Shown here in pieces: positions 28,761 to 36,965 of a stretch of DNA of 64,000 nt (position 1 is the stretch's first letter; every line of letters begins with the position of its first letter). Source of the DNA: JABJGO01 sp963921245. Its GTDB lineage: Bacteria > Pseudomonadota > Alphaproteobacteria > Rhodospirillales > Casp-alpha2. The notes under the pieces are model-generated. The model saw only the letters and a program-made list of their open reading frames with translations. It made no database searches and had not been told where the DNA came from. The translations under genes were made by a program, and so were the position numbers. The stretch lies in NCBI GenBank assembly GCA_963921245.4, contig CAWUEY030000001.1, positions 2,294,001 through 2,358,000 on the forward strand. The letters are read 5' to 3'.

Positions 28761-29491
28761 GGCTCATGCCTATCTGAGTGTCTTAAAGAGGGGCATAAAG
28801 CTAAGCATGGCAATGAAAAACAAGTATGCGGCCCGTTCAAGAATTTCCGAAGCTAAGATTCGGGCTGTGGTAAAGTGCTTTGCAGCTGATCTCACGGCCC
28901 TTCAAATAACCCGGATTTGTGATCTGAGCCGCAATACGGCGAACCGTATCTATCGCGGTTTGCGCGAGCGGGTCTTCCAGGCATGCGAAGCCAGGTGTCC
29001 GCTGTTCGGCGTTGTCGAGGTCGATGAGAGTTTCTTCGGGCACGGGCGCGTCAAGGGCAAACGCGGTCGTGGCGCTTATGGCAAGACGGTTGTCTTCGCC
29101 ATCTTTGAGTGCGACGGCCAGGTTTATACGGAGATCGTACCCGACTGCTCAAAGCCCACGTTACAGGGCATTATCAGGGGCAATGTCGATGCCAGGACCG
29201 TCATCAACTCCGATGGCTGGCGGGGCTAGAGCGGACTCGTCGAGCTCGGCTACGGGCATTGCCGCGTCGACCATTCCAGGAACGCGTTCGCACGAGGGCT
29301 GCCCATATAAATGGTATAGAAGGCTTCTGGGGCAGGGCGAAAGTCCGCCTCGCCAAGTTCAAGGCCCTGCCCAAACACACTTTCCGTCTGCACCTGAAAG
29401 AAACCGAATGGCGAGACAATCATCGACGTGACGACAAGTATAAAACTCTGCTAACCTACCTAAGGAAAAACACTCTCACCTAAGCATGACC
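28761..29491 (+). mobile_element. IS1595-type element (type B)
   Basis: The ends are imperfect inverted repeats of about 24 bases with 18 matches: GGCTCATGCCTATCTGAGTG at 28761 and, inward from 29491, GGGTCATGCTTAGGTGAGAG. The element is 731 bases. Flanking 8-base sequences do not match, so no target duplication survives. A fragment of a relative lies at 26719. Confidence 0.75.
28807..29483 (+). pseudogene. IS1595-family transposase (type B), one stop and one frameshift
   Basis: From ATG 28807 the frame gives a helix-turn-helix region (ADLTALQITRICDLSRNTAN) and the IS1595 DDE domain (GVVEVDESFFGHGRVKGKRG, INSDGWRG). TAG at 29227 stands where the family has tyrosine. The same frame continues (GLVELGYGHCRVDHSRNAFA) until one base is missing near 29297, after which AAHINGIEGFWGRAKVRLAK follows in another frame to 29483. 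Two lesions make it inactive. Confidence 0.85.
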
Positions 29492-29538
29492 CATATTTAA
29501 TCAGGATGGTGCAGGCTTATGACGCCCGGAGAGACATC

Positions 29539-29598
29539 ATGAAACATCAGATCGGTCTCTCAAAATTCAATCAATTCAGCCTGCATCAGGCGTTTTAA
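29539..29598 (+). CDS. Possible 19-residue leader peptide before the ADP-ribosylglycohydrolase gene
   Basis: ATG 29539 has GGAGAG eight bases upstream, a better ribosome site than that of the next gene. The peptide is MKHQIGLSKFNQFSLHQAF. Its TAA stop shares one base with the ATG of the next gene (TAATG), a typical coupling arrangement. It could be a translated leader, or the short remainder of a gene deleted when the neighbouring element inserted. No homologue is recognised. Confidence 0.4.
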   Translation: MKHQIGLSKFNQFSLHQAF

Positions 29599-30641
29599 TG
29601 CCGCTGCCCACGTCACAAAGAGACAGAGCACTGGGTACCTTACTTGGGGTGGCCCTCGGTGATGCTTTGGGCATGCCGACCCAGACAATGTCGGCGAAGG
29701 AAATTCAGGATAACTACGGCATCATTAAGGGTTTTCTTTCGCCGTGTAAGGCACAGCCAGTTGCACAAGGATTACGTGCCGCTTGTGTAACCGACGATAC
29801 GGAGCAAACTCTGTTGCTAGCGAAACACCTGATCAGGTGGCAGGGCTCGTTTCAGGAAATCGAATGGGCTTCAGAGCTTCTCGCCTGGGAAGAAGACGTG
29901 AAGGCACGAAATCTTCACGATTTGCTGGGGCCGTCAACCAAACAGGCACTAACCAATCACCTTAGTGGCATGCCCACAAGCGAAACAGGTCGCAAAGGCG
30001 ATACGAACGGTGCTGCAATGCGCATCGCACCCATTGGCATTGCGACCGAAATTGAACCGGTTGAAGAGTTTGTTGATCAAGTGGCTATGACATGTCGTAT
30101 CACTCACAATACAGTTGTTGCGATGACCTCCGCTGTTGCCGTCGCCGCAGTAATCAGTGCTGGTATTGATGGCGCGGATCATAAACAAGCCGTTTCATTC
30201 GCCTTGAATGCTGCCAAAGAGGCCGAGCGTCGGGAACCGCAGAAGGACTTAAAATTCATATTTTCACGCATTACAGACGCTATTGAACTGGTGGATCAAT
30301 CTGATCCCGAGCGGGTGGTTGACATGATTATTGAAAACATTGGAACCAGTGTTCTGGCATCTGAGTCCATACCGGCGGCCTTCGCCGTATTCAGACTGTC
30401 TGGCGGGGATGCATGGAAAGCAGGATTGATTGCGGCGAACATGGGGGGGGATACGGATACCATTGGGGCCATCGCTTCCGGCATGTGTGGCGCTTGCAGC
30501 GGTGCCTCTGCGATGCCCGAGGAGGTGCTGGCAAATCTGATCGACGTCAATGATTTAGATTTGGATGATGTTGTAGAAAAGTTGCTGAACTTGAGGTTTG
30601 AAAGAGCAGGCAAGACAGTCGAATTGGAGCGTGCAATATGA
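29598..30641 (+). CDS. ADP-ribosylglycohydrolase-family protein
   Basis: 347 residues. The DraG/ARH fold is shown by GVALGDALGMP near the N-terminus, the metal motif TDDTEQTLLLAKHL, and the C-terminal GGDTDTIGAIASGMCG. In the family, paired Mg or Mn ions cleave the N- or O-glycosidic bond of ADP-ribose or related ribosides. The run of G at the GGDTDT codons is in frame. The kinase gene begins at the ATGA overlap of its stop. Placement with a PfkB kinase and an importer suggests a role in using an imported riboside rather than reversing protein modification; that is inference. Confidence 0.9.
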   Translation: MPLPTSQRDRALGTLLGVALGDALGMPTQTMSAKEIQDNYGIIKGFLSPCKAQPVAQGLRAACVTDDTEQTLLLAKHLIRWQGSFQEIEWASELLAWEEDVKARNLHDLLGPSTKQALTNHLSGMPTSETGRKGDTNGAAMRIAPIGIATEIEPVEEFVDQVAMTCRITHNTVVAMTSAVAVAAVISAGIDGADHKQAVSFALNAAKEAERREPQKDLKFIFSRITDAIELVDQSDPERVVDMIIENIGTSVLASESIPAAFAVFRLSGGDAWKAGLIAANMGGDTDTIGAIASGMCGACSGASAMPEEVLANLIDVNDLDLDDVVEKLLNLRFERAGKTVELERAI

Positions 30642-31666
30642 GTACGGGTCGGTTGTTGCAACTCACCAGCGTCATCATTGATATCGTCTATCGTGTCAAA
30701 GCTGTTCCACCGCCGGGTGGGGAAGCGGGCGTCCGGGATTGCAACATCTATGCTGGCGGGGGATTTAACCTCCTAACGGCGGCGCAGCGTTGCGGGTTGG
30801 ACGTCGCATATGGCGGCGTCCATGGATCCGGTTTATTTTCTGACATGGCCCGTGAAGCTCTTCGACGTATCGGTGCACCGATACTGCAACCACAATTGAA
30901 AGTTGCCGATCAGGGCAGTTGTGTCGTACTGATTGACGACAATGCAGAGCGGACGTTCATCACCAAAAGCGGCGCGGATGACAATTTGAATGCTGAGTGT
31001 CTTTGTGACGTTCCCACAAAAGATTTTGATTGGCTGACCCTGTCAGGCTACACGCTGGTTTATTCCAATGCCCATGTACTGGGTGACTGGGTGGTGGCCC
31101 GGGCGGGGAACTCAAATCTTGTCTTTGACCCTTCACCGGCGGTTCCGGGAATCGATAAAGATTTACTCAACTCGGTTTTGAGATCTTCCCTGTGGATTAG
31201 TACAAATAGTGAAGAAGCAAAGTTGATGACCGGCGAGACGACACCGGAAAATTCAACGGCTAATCTGTTTCGGCATGTTAAAAGTGACTCCGGGGGTGTT
31301 GTTGTTCGCGATGGCGCGAACGGTTGTTGGGTTATGACATCAGGGGAACCTGCATGCCATGTTCCTGGATATGCCGTAAATTCGATCGATACAAACGGTG
31401 CTGGCGATACGCACATCGGCGCATTTTTGGCAGGATTAACCATGGGAAAAAGCGCGTATGAAGCCGCTGATTTTGCAAACGCAGCGGCGGCGCTATCCAC
31501 AACGTGGCAAGGGCCTGCGGCGGCACCAGGCGTTGCCGAGATCAATTCCCTGATCAAGGGGGAAGATTATTCTCTGACAATTGATGTGCCAGGCAGTGGT
31601 CCGCACGAAACCCGCATGGATAAAAGTGACAAATCTCGATCTATGGAACAGGGAGATTTACGATGA
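30638..31666 (+). CDS. PfkB-family carbohydrate kinase
   Basis: 342 residues of the ribokinase fold. GGGFNLLTAAQRCG near residue 40 is the substrate-side glycine motif, and NGAGDTHIGAFLAG (about 253-266) is the PfkB signature with the catalytic Asp. It would phosphorylate a sugar or nucleoside. It overlaps the hydrolase gene upstream and the binding-protein gene downstream by four bases each (ATGA). The C-terminal 40 residues are polar and extra to the fold. Confidence 0.88.
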   Translation: MSTGRLLQLTSVIIDIVYRVKAVPPPGGEAGVRDCNIYAGGGFNLLTAAQRCGLDVAYGGVHGSGLFSDMAREALRRIGAPILQPQLKVADQGSCVVLIDDNAERTFITKSGADDNLNAECLCDVPTKDFDWLTLSGYTLVYSNAHVLGDWVVARAGNSNLVFDPSPAVPGIDKDLLNSVLRSSLWISTNSEEAKLMTGETTPENSTANLFRHVKSDSGGVVVRDGANGCWVMTSGEPACHVPGYAVNSIDTNGAGDTHIGAFLAGLTMGKSAYEAADFANAAAALSTTWQGPAAAPGVAEINSLIKGEDYSLTIDVPGSGPHETRMDKSDKSRSMEQGDLR

Positions 31667-32718
31667 AGACATCTTTCAGAAAATTCACAGCAATAGCCTT
31701 AGCGGCGCTGGGTGTCGGTATGGTGACGATTTCTGCGCAGGCTGCGGAAATTCGGGTCCTGAACTGGAAAGATTATGGAACGGATGCCGATTGGGCCGTT
31801 GCTGCATTTCAGGAACAAACCGGTCATACAGTCGTTCATGATTATTTTAACTCCGAGCAGGAGATGCTGACCAAGCTGCGCACCAATCCCGGGGCCTATG
31901 ATGTTGTTCTGATAAACTCGGCGTATACGGTTCAAGCCAAGGATGAAGGTCTGATTGGCAGCATTGATACATCGGAAATTTCGAATTTTTCCGATCTCGC
32001 TCCAAACATGGCGACAAATGCTGATCTGGTTCCCGGTGGTGACGTTTATGCTGTTGCCTGGACCTGGGGGCTGACATCATTTGCTGTCAACACCAATGAA
32101 GTAGAACCGGTGCCGGACTCCATTGGCATCTTCTGGGATCCTGCATACAAGGGACGCATTGGCTGGCGTGACGATCCGCTTGAATCCGTTCAGTTTGCCG
32201 CGCTGGCAACCGGTCAGGATATCAATAATATCAGGGACCTGGATGCGGTTAAGGAGAAACTCACTGAGCTCATGCCCCAAATTCAGGCGTTTTGGAGTTC
32301 TGAAAATGACTGGAACCAGTTTATGGCCGCGGGTGATTTTGTCATTGCGCCCATCTGGAGCGGCTCTGCGAATAGATCCATGTCCAAAGGTCTGCCGGTT
32401 CAGTTTGTGGTGCCCATTGAGGGCGCCATCGGCTGGCTGGATGGCCTGTCCATTCCGACCACTTCAAAGAACAAGGATGCCGCCAGGGCGTTTATCAACT
32501 ACATGATCGATCCAGCATTCTACGTGCAATGGGCCGAAGGCGGTGCACCAGCCTCGGCCAATGCCCGGGCCGCCGCCGCGCTCCCGGTCGATAATTTCAA
32601 CCGCAAGGTTCTTGGCGATCCCGCTGTTGTTGCACGGGTTCAGTTTATGCAACCGGTTTCTGACGACGAACGGAAGACTTATCTTGAGATGTGGCAGGAG
32701 CTGAAAGCGTCTCAATAG
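31663..32718 (+). CDS. ABC transporter substrate-binding protein (PotD-like)
   Basis: 351 residues. A signal peptide (cut near ISAQAAE) precedes a spermidine/putrescine-type binding fold (EIRVLNWKDYGTDADWAVAA, DYFNSEQEMLTKLR). The gene overlaps the kinase gene by four bases and leads the importer genes. PotD homologues bind many organic cations and other ligands, so polyamine should not be assumed, given the hydrolase and kinase upstream. Confidence 0.9.
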   Translation: MKTSFRKFTAIALAALGVGMVTISAQAAEIRVLNWKDYGTDADWAVAAFQEQTGHTVVHDYFNSEQEMLTKLRTNPGAYDVVLINSAYTVQAKDEGLIGSIDTSEISNFSDLAPNMATNADLVPGGDVYAVAWTWGLTSFAVNTNEVEPVPDSIGIFWDPAYKGRIGWRDDPLESVQFAALATGQDINNIRDLDAVKEKLTELMPQIQAFWSSENDWNQFMAAGDFVIAPIWSGSANRSMSKGLPVQFVVPIEGAIGWLDGLSIPTTSKNKDAARAFINYMIDPAFYVQWAEGGAPASANARAAAALPVDNFNRKVLGDPAVVARVQFMQPVSDDERKTYLEMWQELKASQ

Positions 32719-32763
32719 GATTCGTCGCATATGGTGTCGTGAGTTTGTGGGATAACGTGACGT

Positions 32764-33636
32764 TTGAAAATGACTACCGCCGTTTCATTTTTCAGGCGCG
32801 ATACAATTCGAGCCGCGACACTTGTAACGCCCGCCTATTTATGGCTGACAGTGGCGATCTTTTTGCCGCTGTCGGCCATGCTTTTTTTCAGCTTTCTGAC
32901 CGAGGCTCCGTTTGGTGGACGGGCCTGGGATGTCACAATACAAAACTACGTTACGTTCTTTGAAAAAGCTGTATACCCGAAACTTCTCTGGAAATCACTG
33001 AACCTTGGCCTGACAGTCACCGGGTTTTGTGTGCTTATTGGATATCCCTGTGCGTATGTTTTGGCGAAAACCATCAAGGGCCGATCCAGAGAAGCCTTGT
33101 TCCTGCTGGTCATTCTGCCGTTCTGGAGCAACAGTCTGGTCAGGGTTTTTTCCTGGGCCATTGTTTTGCGGGGAAATGGTGTCATTGATGCGTTTTTGAA
33201 CCAGATCCTTCCGTTTGATGTTTCGCTGAACCTGATGTTCAGTTATCCGGCGATCGTCATCGGACTGGTTCATTCCTACCTGCCGTATGTCATTCTGACG
33301 TCCTATCTCGCGCTCCAGGCCATTGACGACAATCTGATCGACGCCGCCAGGTCTATGGGTGCGAAGAGTTGGACTATTCTCTGGCGCATCATCCTGCCTT
33401 TGTCCCTGCCCGGATTGGCGGCCGGGGCGATCCTGATTTTTGTTCCGGTTGTCGGTTCCTTCATGGAGCCGAGAATTCTGGGTGGTCGTGTCGGAACCTA
33501 CTATGGAACGGTCATTGAAGATCAGTTTACCGCCGTGTTCAATTGGCCCTTGGGTGCAGCACTTTCGTTTATCCTGCTCGGCGTGGTGCTGGTTATCCTG
33601 GCGCTGTCTCGCCCCATTCTCAAGAGGGCACGATGA
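32764..33636 (+). CDS. ABC transporter permease (PotB-like)
   Basis: 290 residues, six predicted membrane helices and the inner-membrane EAA loop (AARSMGAKSWTILWRIILPL) that contacts the ATPase. The start is TTG 32764 or ATG 32770; neither has a strong ribosome site. It overlaps the next permease by four bases. Confidence 0.9.
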   Translation: MKMTTAVSFFRRDTIRAATLVTPAYLWLTVAIFLPLSAMLFFSFLTEAPFGGRAWDVTIQNYVTFFEKAVYPKLLWKSLNLGLTVTGFCVLIGYPCAYVLAKTIKGRSREALFLLVILPFWSNSLVRVFSWAIVLRGNGVIDAFLNQILPFDVSLNLMFSYPAIVIGLVHSYLPYVILTSYLALQAIDDNLIDAARSMGAKSWTILWRIILPLSLPGLAAGAILIFVPVVGSFMEPRILGGRVGTYYGTVIEDQFTAVFNWPLGAALSFILLGVVLVILALSRPILKRAR

Positions 33637-34424
33637 ATCGCCGCCGTTTATTGTTGAATGTTTTTGCCCGGAGCTATCTGGGGCTCGTTCTGTTTTTTCT
33701 CTATGTACCCATTCTGGTCATGGCGGCGATGTCGTTCAATGTATCGGAGTTTTATCAACTGCCGTTCACGTTCACCACGGATTGGTACGTGGCGTTGGCG
33801 AGAAATGACGAGATCATGGACGCGGCGCTGCGGAGTCTCTGGACTGCCGGTGTCACGACAGTCATTGCAACGACCATCGGGACTGCCGCATCAATTGCTT
33901 TTTTCCGGTATGATTTTCCAGGCAAGTTCATTTTGCAGGCTCTGTTGTTCCCGCCCATTGCCATACCCTGGCTGATAACCGGCACGGCCATGTTGATCTT
34001 TTTCTTCTCTGTCGGTTTGGGTCGAGGAACACCCACCGTCATTATCGGTCATGTAGCACTGGCAATTCCCTATGTGATTGTCGTCGTCACAGCCCGTTTG
34101 AAAACCTTTGATCGGCAATTGGAAGAAGCCGCGCGATCTCTGGGTGCCCGTGGTTGGGAAGTCACCCGGTATATTACTTTGCCCTGGATCGCCCCGGGTG
34201 TTATCGCGGGTGCTTTGTTTGCCTTTGCCGTTTCGTTTGATCAGTTCGTTGTTTCCTATTTCCTGGCCGAACCGGGTGACAGTACCCTACCGGTGATAAT
34301 CTATTCGGCCATCCGGAAAGGTTTCACACCGGAAATCAATGCTGTTTCTACAATCATCATCTTCATTTCCATGGCGCTGATGGTGCTGGCAGCCCGGTAC
34401 TTCAAGTTTGCAGGAGAGCGGTGA
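33633..34424 (+). CDS. ABC transporter permease (PotC-like)
   Basis: About 263 residues with six helices and the EAA loop (AARSLGARGWEVTRYITLPW). The start is ATG 33633, overlapping the previous stop (ATGA). The frame open upstream to 33543 lies in the preceding gene and is not used. It pairs with the PotB-like permease as the heterodimeric channel. Confidence 0.9.
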   Translation: MNRRRLLLNVFARSYLGLVLFFLYVPILVMAAMSFNVSEFYQLPFTFTTDWYVALARNDEIMDAALRSLWTAGVTTVIATTIGTAASIAFFRYDFPGKFILQALLFPPIAIPWLITGTAMLIFFFSVGLGRGTPTVIIGHVALAIPYVIVVVTARLKTFDRQLEEAARSLGARGWEVTRYITLPWIAPGVIAGALFAFAVSFDQFVVSYFLAEPGDSTLPVIIYSAIRKGFTPEINAVSTIIIFISMALMVLAARYFKFAGER

Positions 34425-35485
34425 TGGCCGAGGTGCAGGTATCCAATGTCACCAAGTCGTTTGGCTCTTTCCGGGCCCTTGACGATGTCTCCATGGTTTT
34501 TCCCGATGGGCAATTTTTTGGCCTGCTCGGCCCCAGCGGTAGTGGTAAGACGACATTGCTGCGAACCATCGCCGGATTTATCTATGCGGACCATGGAAGC
34601 ATCAGGATTGGCGGCTCCCCGGTAGATAGCATTCCTGTCGAAAAGCGTGAAATCGGCATGGTGTTTCAAAACTACGCCCTCTTTCCGAATATGAGTATTG
34701 CCGACAACGTCGGATTCGGACTCCGTGTCAGAAAGGTGCCATCCGATGCCCTCAAACGACGCGTGGCTGGTGCGCTTGATCTGGTTCAACTCGGTCATTT
34801 GGGTAATCGCCGTCCCCACGAATTGTCAGGTGGGCAACGCCAACGGGTAGCCCTCGCGCGGGCGGTGATTACCAATCCTCGGGTTCTGTTGCTCGATGAG
34901 CCGTTGAGCGCGTTGGACAAGGCGTTGCGGGTGGATATGCAGATTGAGCTGAGACGCATTCAGCGGGAGGTTGGCATCACCACGATCTTTGTGACTCATG
35001 ATCAGCAAGAGGCCCTGGCCCTCAGCGATAGGGTTGGCATCCTGAAAGACGGGCGTCTGGTTCAGGAGGGCACGCCGCGTGAGGTGTACGCAAACCCGGT
35101 GGATGAATTCACCGCACGGTTTCTCGGCGAAGCCAACGTGTTTCACGGAGAGGTCGAAGCGGAAGGGCTGCGCCTTGCTGATGGCAGTTTGATTCATCCC
35201 GGTGAATTGCCGAGAGATAACAAGACCGGATATGCCCTTGCGGTGCGGCCTGAACACATGACTGTATCTGTTGTTGTGCCAGAAACGAGCGCCGCGCAAA
35301 ACGCCATCAAAGTGGAAATGCAGCAGAAGATTTTTGCCGGTGCCTCGGCAACCTGTGTCCTGAAATGGCAGGATCAGGTGTTGAAGGCCCTGTCAAAAGA
35401 CGAGGCACTTGCCAATCTTCCGGATCACGGTGAGGTATGGTTAAGCTGGTCTCGTGAAAACACCATTGCGATCCCCACAAAGTAA
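34424..35485 (+). CDS. ABC transporter ATP-binding protein (PotA-like)
   Basis: 353 residues. Walker A is GPSGSGKTTLLR, the signature is LSGGQRQRVALARA, Walker B is VLLLDEPLSALD, and the switch His is in VTHDQQEA. A C-terminal TOBE region follows (from about 250), as in PotA/FbpC ATPases. AGGAG lies seven bases before ATG 34424. It completes the operon of hydrolase, kinase, binding protein, two permeases and ATPase. Confidence 0.93.
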   Translation: MAEVQVSNVTKSFGSFRALDDVSMVFPDGQFFGLLGPSGSGKTTLLRTIAGFIYADHGSIRIGGSPVDSIPVEKREIGMVFQNYALFPNMSIADNVGFGLRVRKVPSDALKRRVAGALDLVQLGHLGNRRPHELSGGQRQRVALARAVITNPRVLLLDEPLSALDKALRVDMQIELRRIQREVGITTIFVTHDQQEALALSDRVGILKDGRLVQEGTPREVYANPVDEFTARFLGEANVFHGEVEAEGLRLADGSLIHPGELPRDNKTGYALAVRPEHMTVSVVVPETSAAQNAIKVEMQQKIFAGASATCVLKWQDQVLKALSKDEALANLPDHGEVWLSWSRENTIAIPTK

Positions 35486-35514
35486 CACGTTGCCTCTGGC
35501 CCGGAGAAATACCA

Positions 35515-35721
35515 TCACCATCTTGCACGACACCCGGCAGGTTGATCTAACCACGAAATGAATGAACCGGCGGCCCTTGCCAACATGATCAAGACCGCGC
35601 GGGCCTCTCGGTCGCCAGAAGAAGTATGCGGAGGCGCGGGATTGAACGCCTCTTCAAAATCATCGAAGGTGGGCGGGCCACCAAAGAAGCTGTCGCTGAA
35701 ACTGTCGTTGTCTTCACTCAC
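35515..35721 (-). CDS. Possible small hypothetical protein
   Basis: A 68-residue frame from GTG 35721 with an acidic, Phe-rich start (SFSDSFFGGPPTFDDFEEAF) and a short hydrophobic stretch (VLIMLARAAGSFISWL). Codon third positions are moderately GC-rich as in neighbours, but the ribosome site is weak and competing frames exist on the other strand (35558 and 35626). The 353-base gap 35486-35838, between a plus-strand operon and torT, holds nothing else convincing. Confidence 0.25.
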   Translation of the reverse strand: MSEDNDSFSDSFFGGPPTFDDFEEAFNPAPPHTSSGDREARAVLIMLARAAGSFISWLDQPAGCRARW

Positions 35722-35838
35722 GGTCCGATTGCTCAGGGGGGCAAGAACAAGGCTGAAACCATGCTACAGGGCCGGGTGGTTCACTTGAAGAGTATGGTCC
35801 TCCAGTTCCGAAAAACCTGTTTTCACTATTCTTTTTTC

Positions 35839-36909
35839 TCATTCCACGACAAACAGCGGTGCGAAGGTTGCCGGGGCAAGAGAGCCTGCTGATCCAATCA
35901 CATCGACGTTTTCGGTATTGACGAGCTGAATGGCGGGTCCGGCGTGCTGAATATCGAGTTTGCCTTCCAGAAACCGCACCGCCTGTTCAACGCCTAGCTG
36001 CCCCTGCTTGACGGGAAAGTCGGTAGGCGCGGCGAGTATCCGCCCGCGTTTCAGGCCCCGATAGACGGCGTGGGTGAAATAGTCCGCCATGACCTTGACC
36101 TGATCGGTGAGCCCTCGGGACCGTAACACGCCCACGGCGGCTTCTGCCGTAACGGCACTGCCGACGATGTAGTCGATATCAGGAGCTTCTTCCAAAGCTT
36201 CTTCAATCAACAGTAGTTGAATTTCTCTCCCTGTGTCGCCGTACTTCGTGGTAACGATGTCGACCGAACTGTTCAAAAGGGCGGTGCGGAACCCTTCTTC
36301 CACAAAGGGAACCCAGCCCGAGCCGAGCGGGCCGGGAAACCAGGCGACACGAACCCGGGGTGTTCCGGCGGGATGCAGGGAAGCGAGGTACTCGCCGATT
36401 TTTTGTCCCATGGTGATCCAGGACACCCCGGTTTTAGCACTGATACCGTCATCGGCAATATCATTGACGACCGCGGTTACGGGAATGTTCTCCGCGATTT
36501 CCAGCACCGTTTCGGTCAGTCCCTGAAAACTGACGGTTCCAACGACCAGAATATCGGAGGATTCTGCGCAGGCCTTGATTTGTGCGATTTGCCGTTCGAG
36601 GTTCGGATACCCGCCCGCTTCAACAACCTGTAACTGCACACCGAGGCGGCGGGCTTCTTCCACCATGCCGTAGTTCACACTGAGCCAATAGGCGTCTTTC
36701 AGATGCGGATAGGAAGCGCACAATCGCCAGGGTTTGCTCGCTTTCTCAAGCGGCTTGTACTCAATCGCCCGGGATGGGCTTTGATAGTCATAGGGTGTTT
36801 CCCAGGTTTCCAGAAGCCACGTTGTGTCATCGGCTTTCACGGGTGCCATTCCCGTCAACGCAACGAGACCAAGGGATATAACAAGGGCGGCGGCGCAAGT
36901 TTTTGTCAT
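35839..36909 (-). CDS. torT: Periplasmic TMAO-sensing protein TorT homologue
   Basis: About 356 residues: a signal peptide (ending APVKA), then a periplasmic-binding-protein type I fold. The early segment WLLETWETPYDYQSPSRAIE and the order of conserved blocks (CASYPHLKDAYWLSVNYGMV, ILVVGTVSFQGL) match TorT, which binds TMAO and signals to TorS. The start is ATG 36909; a longer frame would overlap divergent torS. No torCAD (TMAO reductase) genes are in the window. A TMAO-type importer lies downstream of torR instead. Confidence 0.85.
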   Translation of the reverse strand: MTKTCAAALVISLGLVALTGMAPVKADDTTWLLETWETPYDYQSPSRAIEYKPLEKASKPWRLCASYPHLKDAYWLSVNYGMVEEARRLGVQLQVVEAGGYPNLERQIAQIKACAESSDILVVGTVSFQGLTETVLEIAENIPVTAVVNDIADDGISAKTGVSWITMGQKIGEYLASLHPAGTPRVRVAWFPGPLGSGWVPFVEEGFRTALLNSSVDIVTTKYGDTGREIQLLLIEEALEEAPDIDYIVGSAVTAEAAVGVLRSRGLTDQVKVMADYFTHAVYRGLKRGRILAAPTDFPVKQGQLGVEQAVRFLEGKLDIQHAGPAIQLVNTENVDVIGSAGSLAPATFAPLFVVE

Positions 36910-36965
36910 TTTCCGGCAAATTAAGATACGATGTCGAGATTGATCATTGATAACGCGATGAACGG

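Noticed and set aside
30443..30452. G-run in the ADP-ribosylglycohydrolase gene as a second frameshift site
   Set aside because: The run reads in frame through the conserved GGDTDT motif and the gene is intact.
35558..35892. Plus-strand frames at 35558 and 35626 as genes
   Set aside because: No recognisable domain, weak ribosome sites, and one overlaps the 3' end of torT. Only the minus-strand frame was kept, at low confidence.
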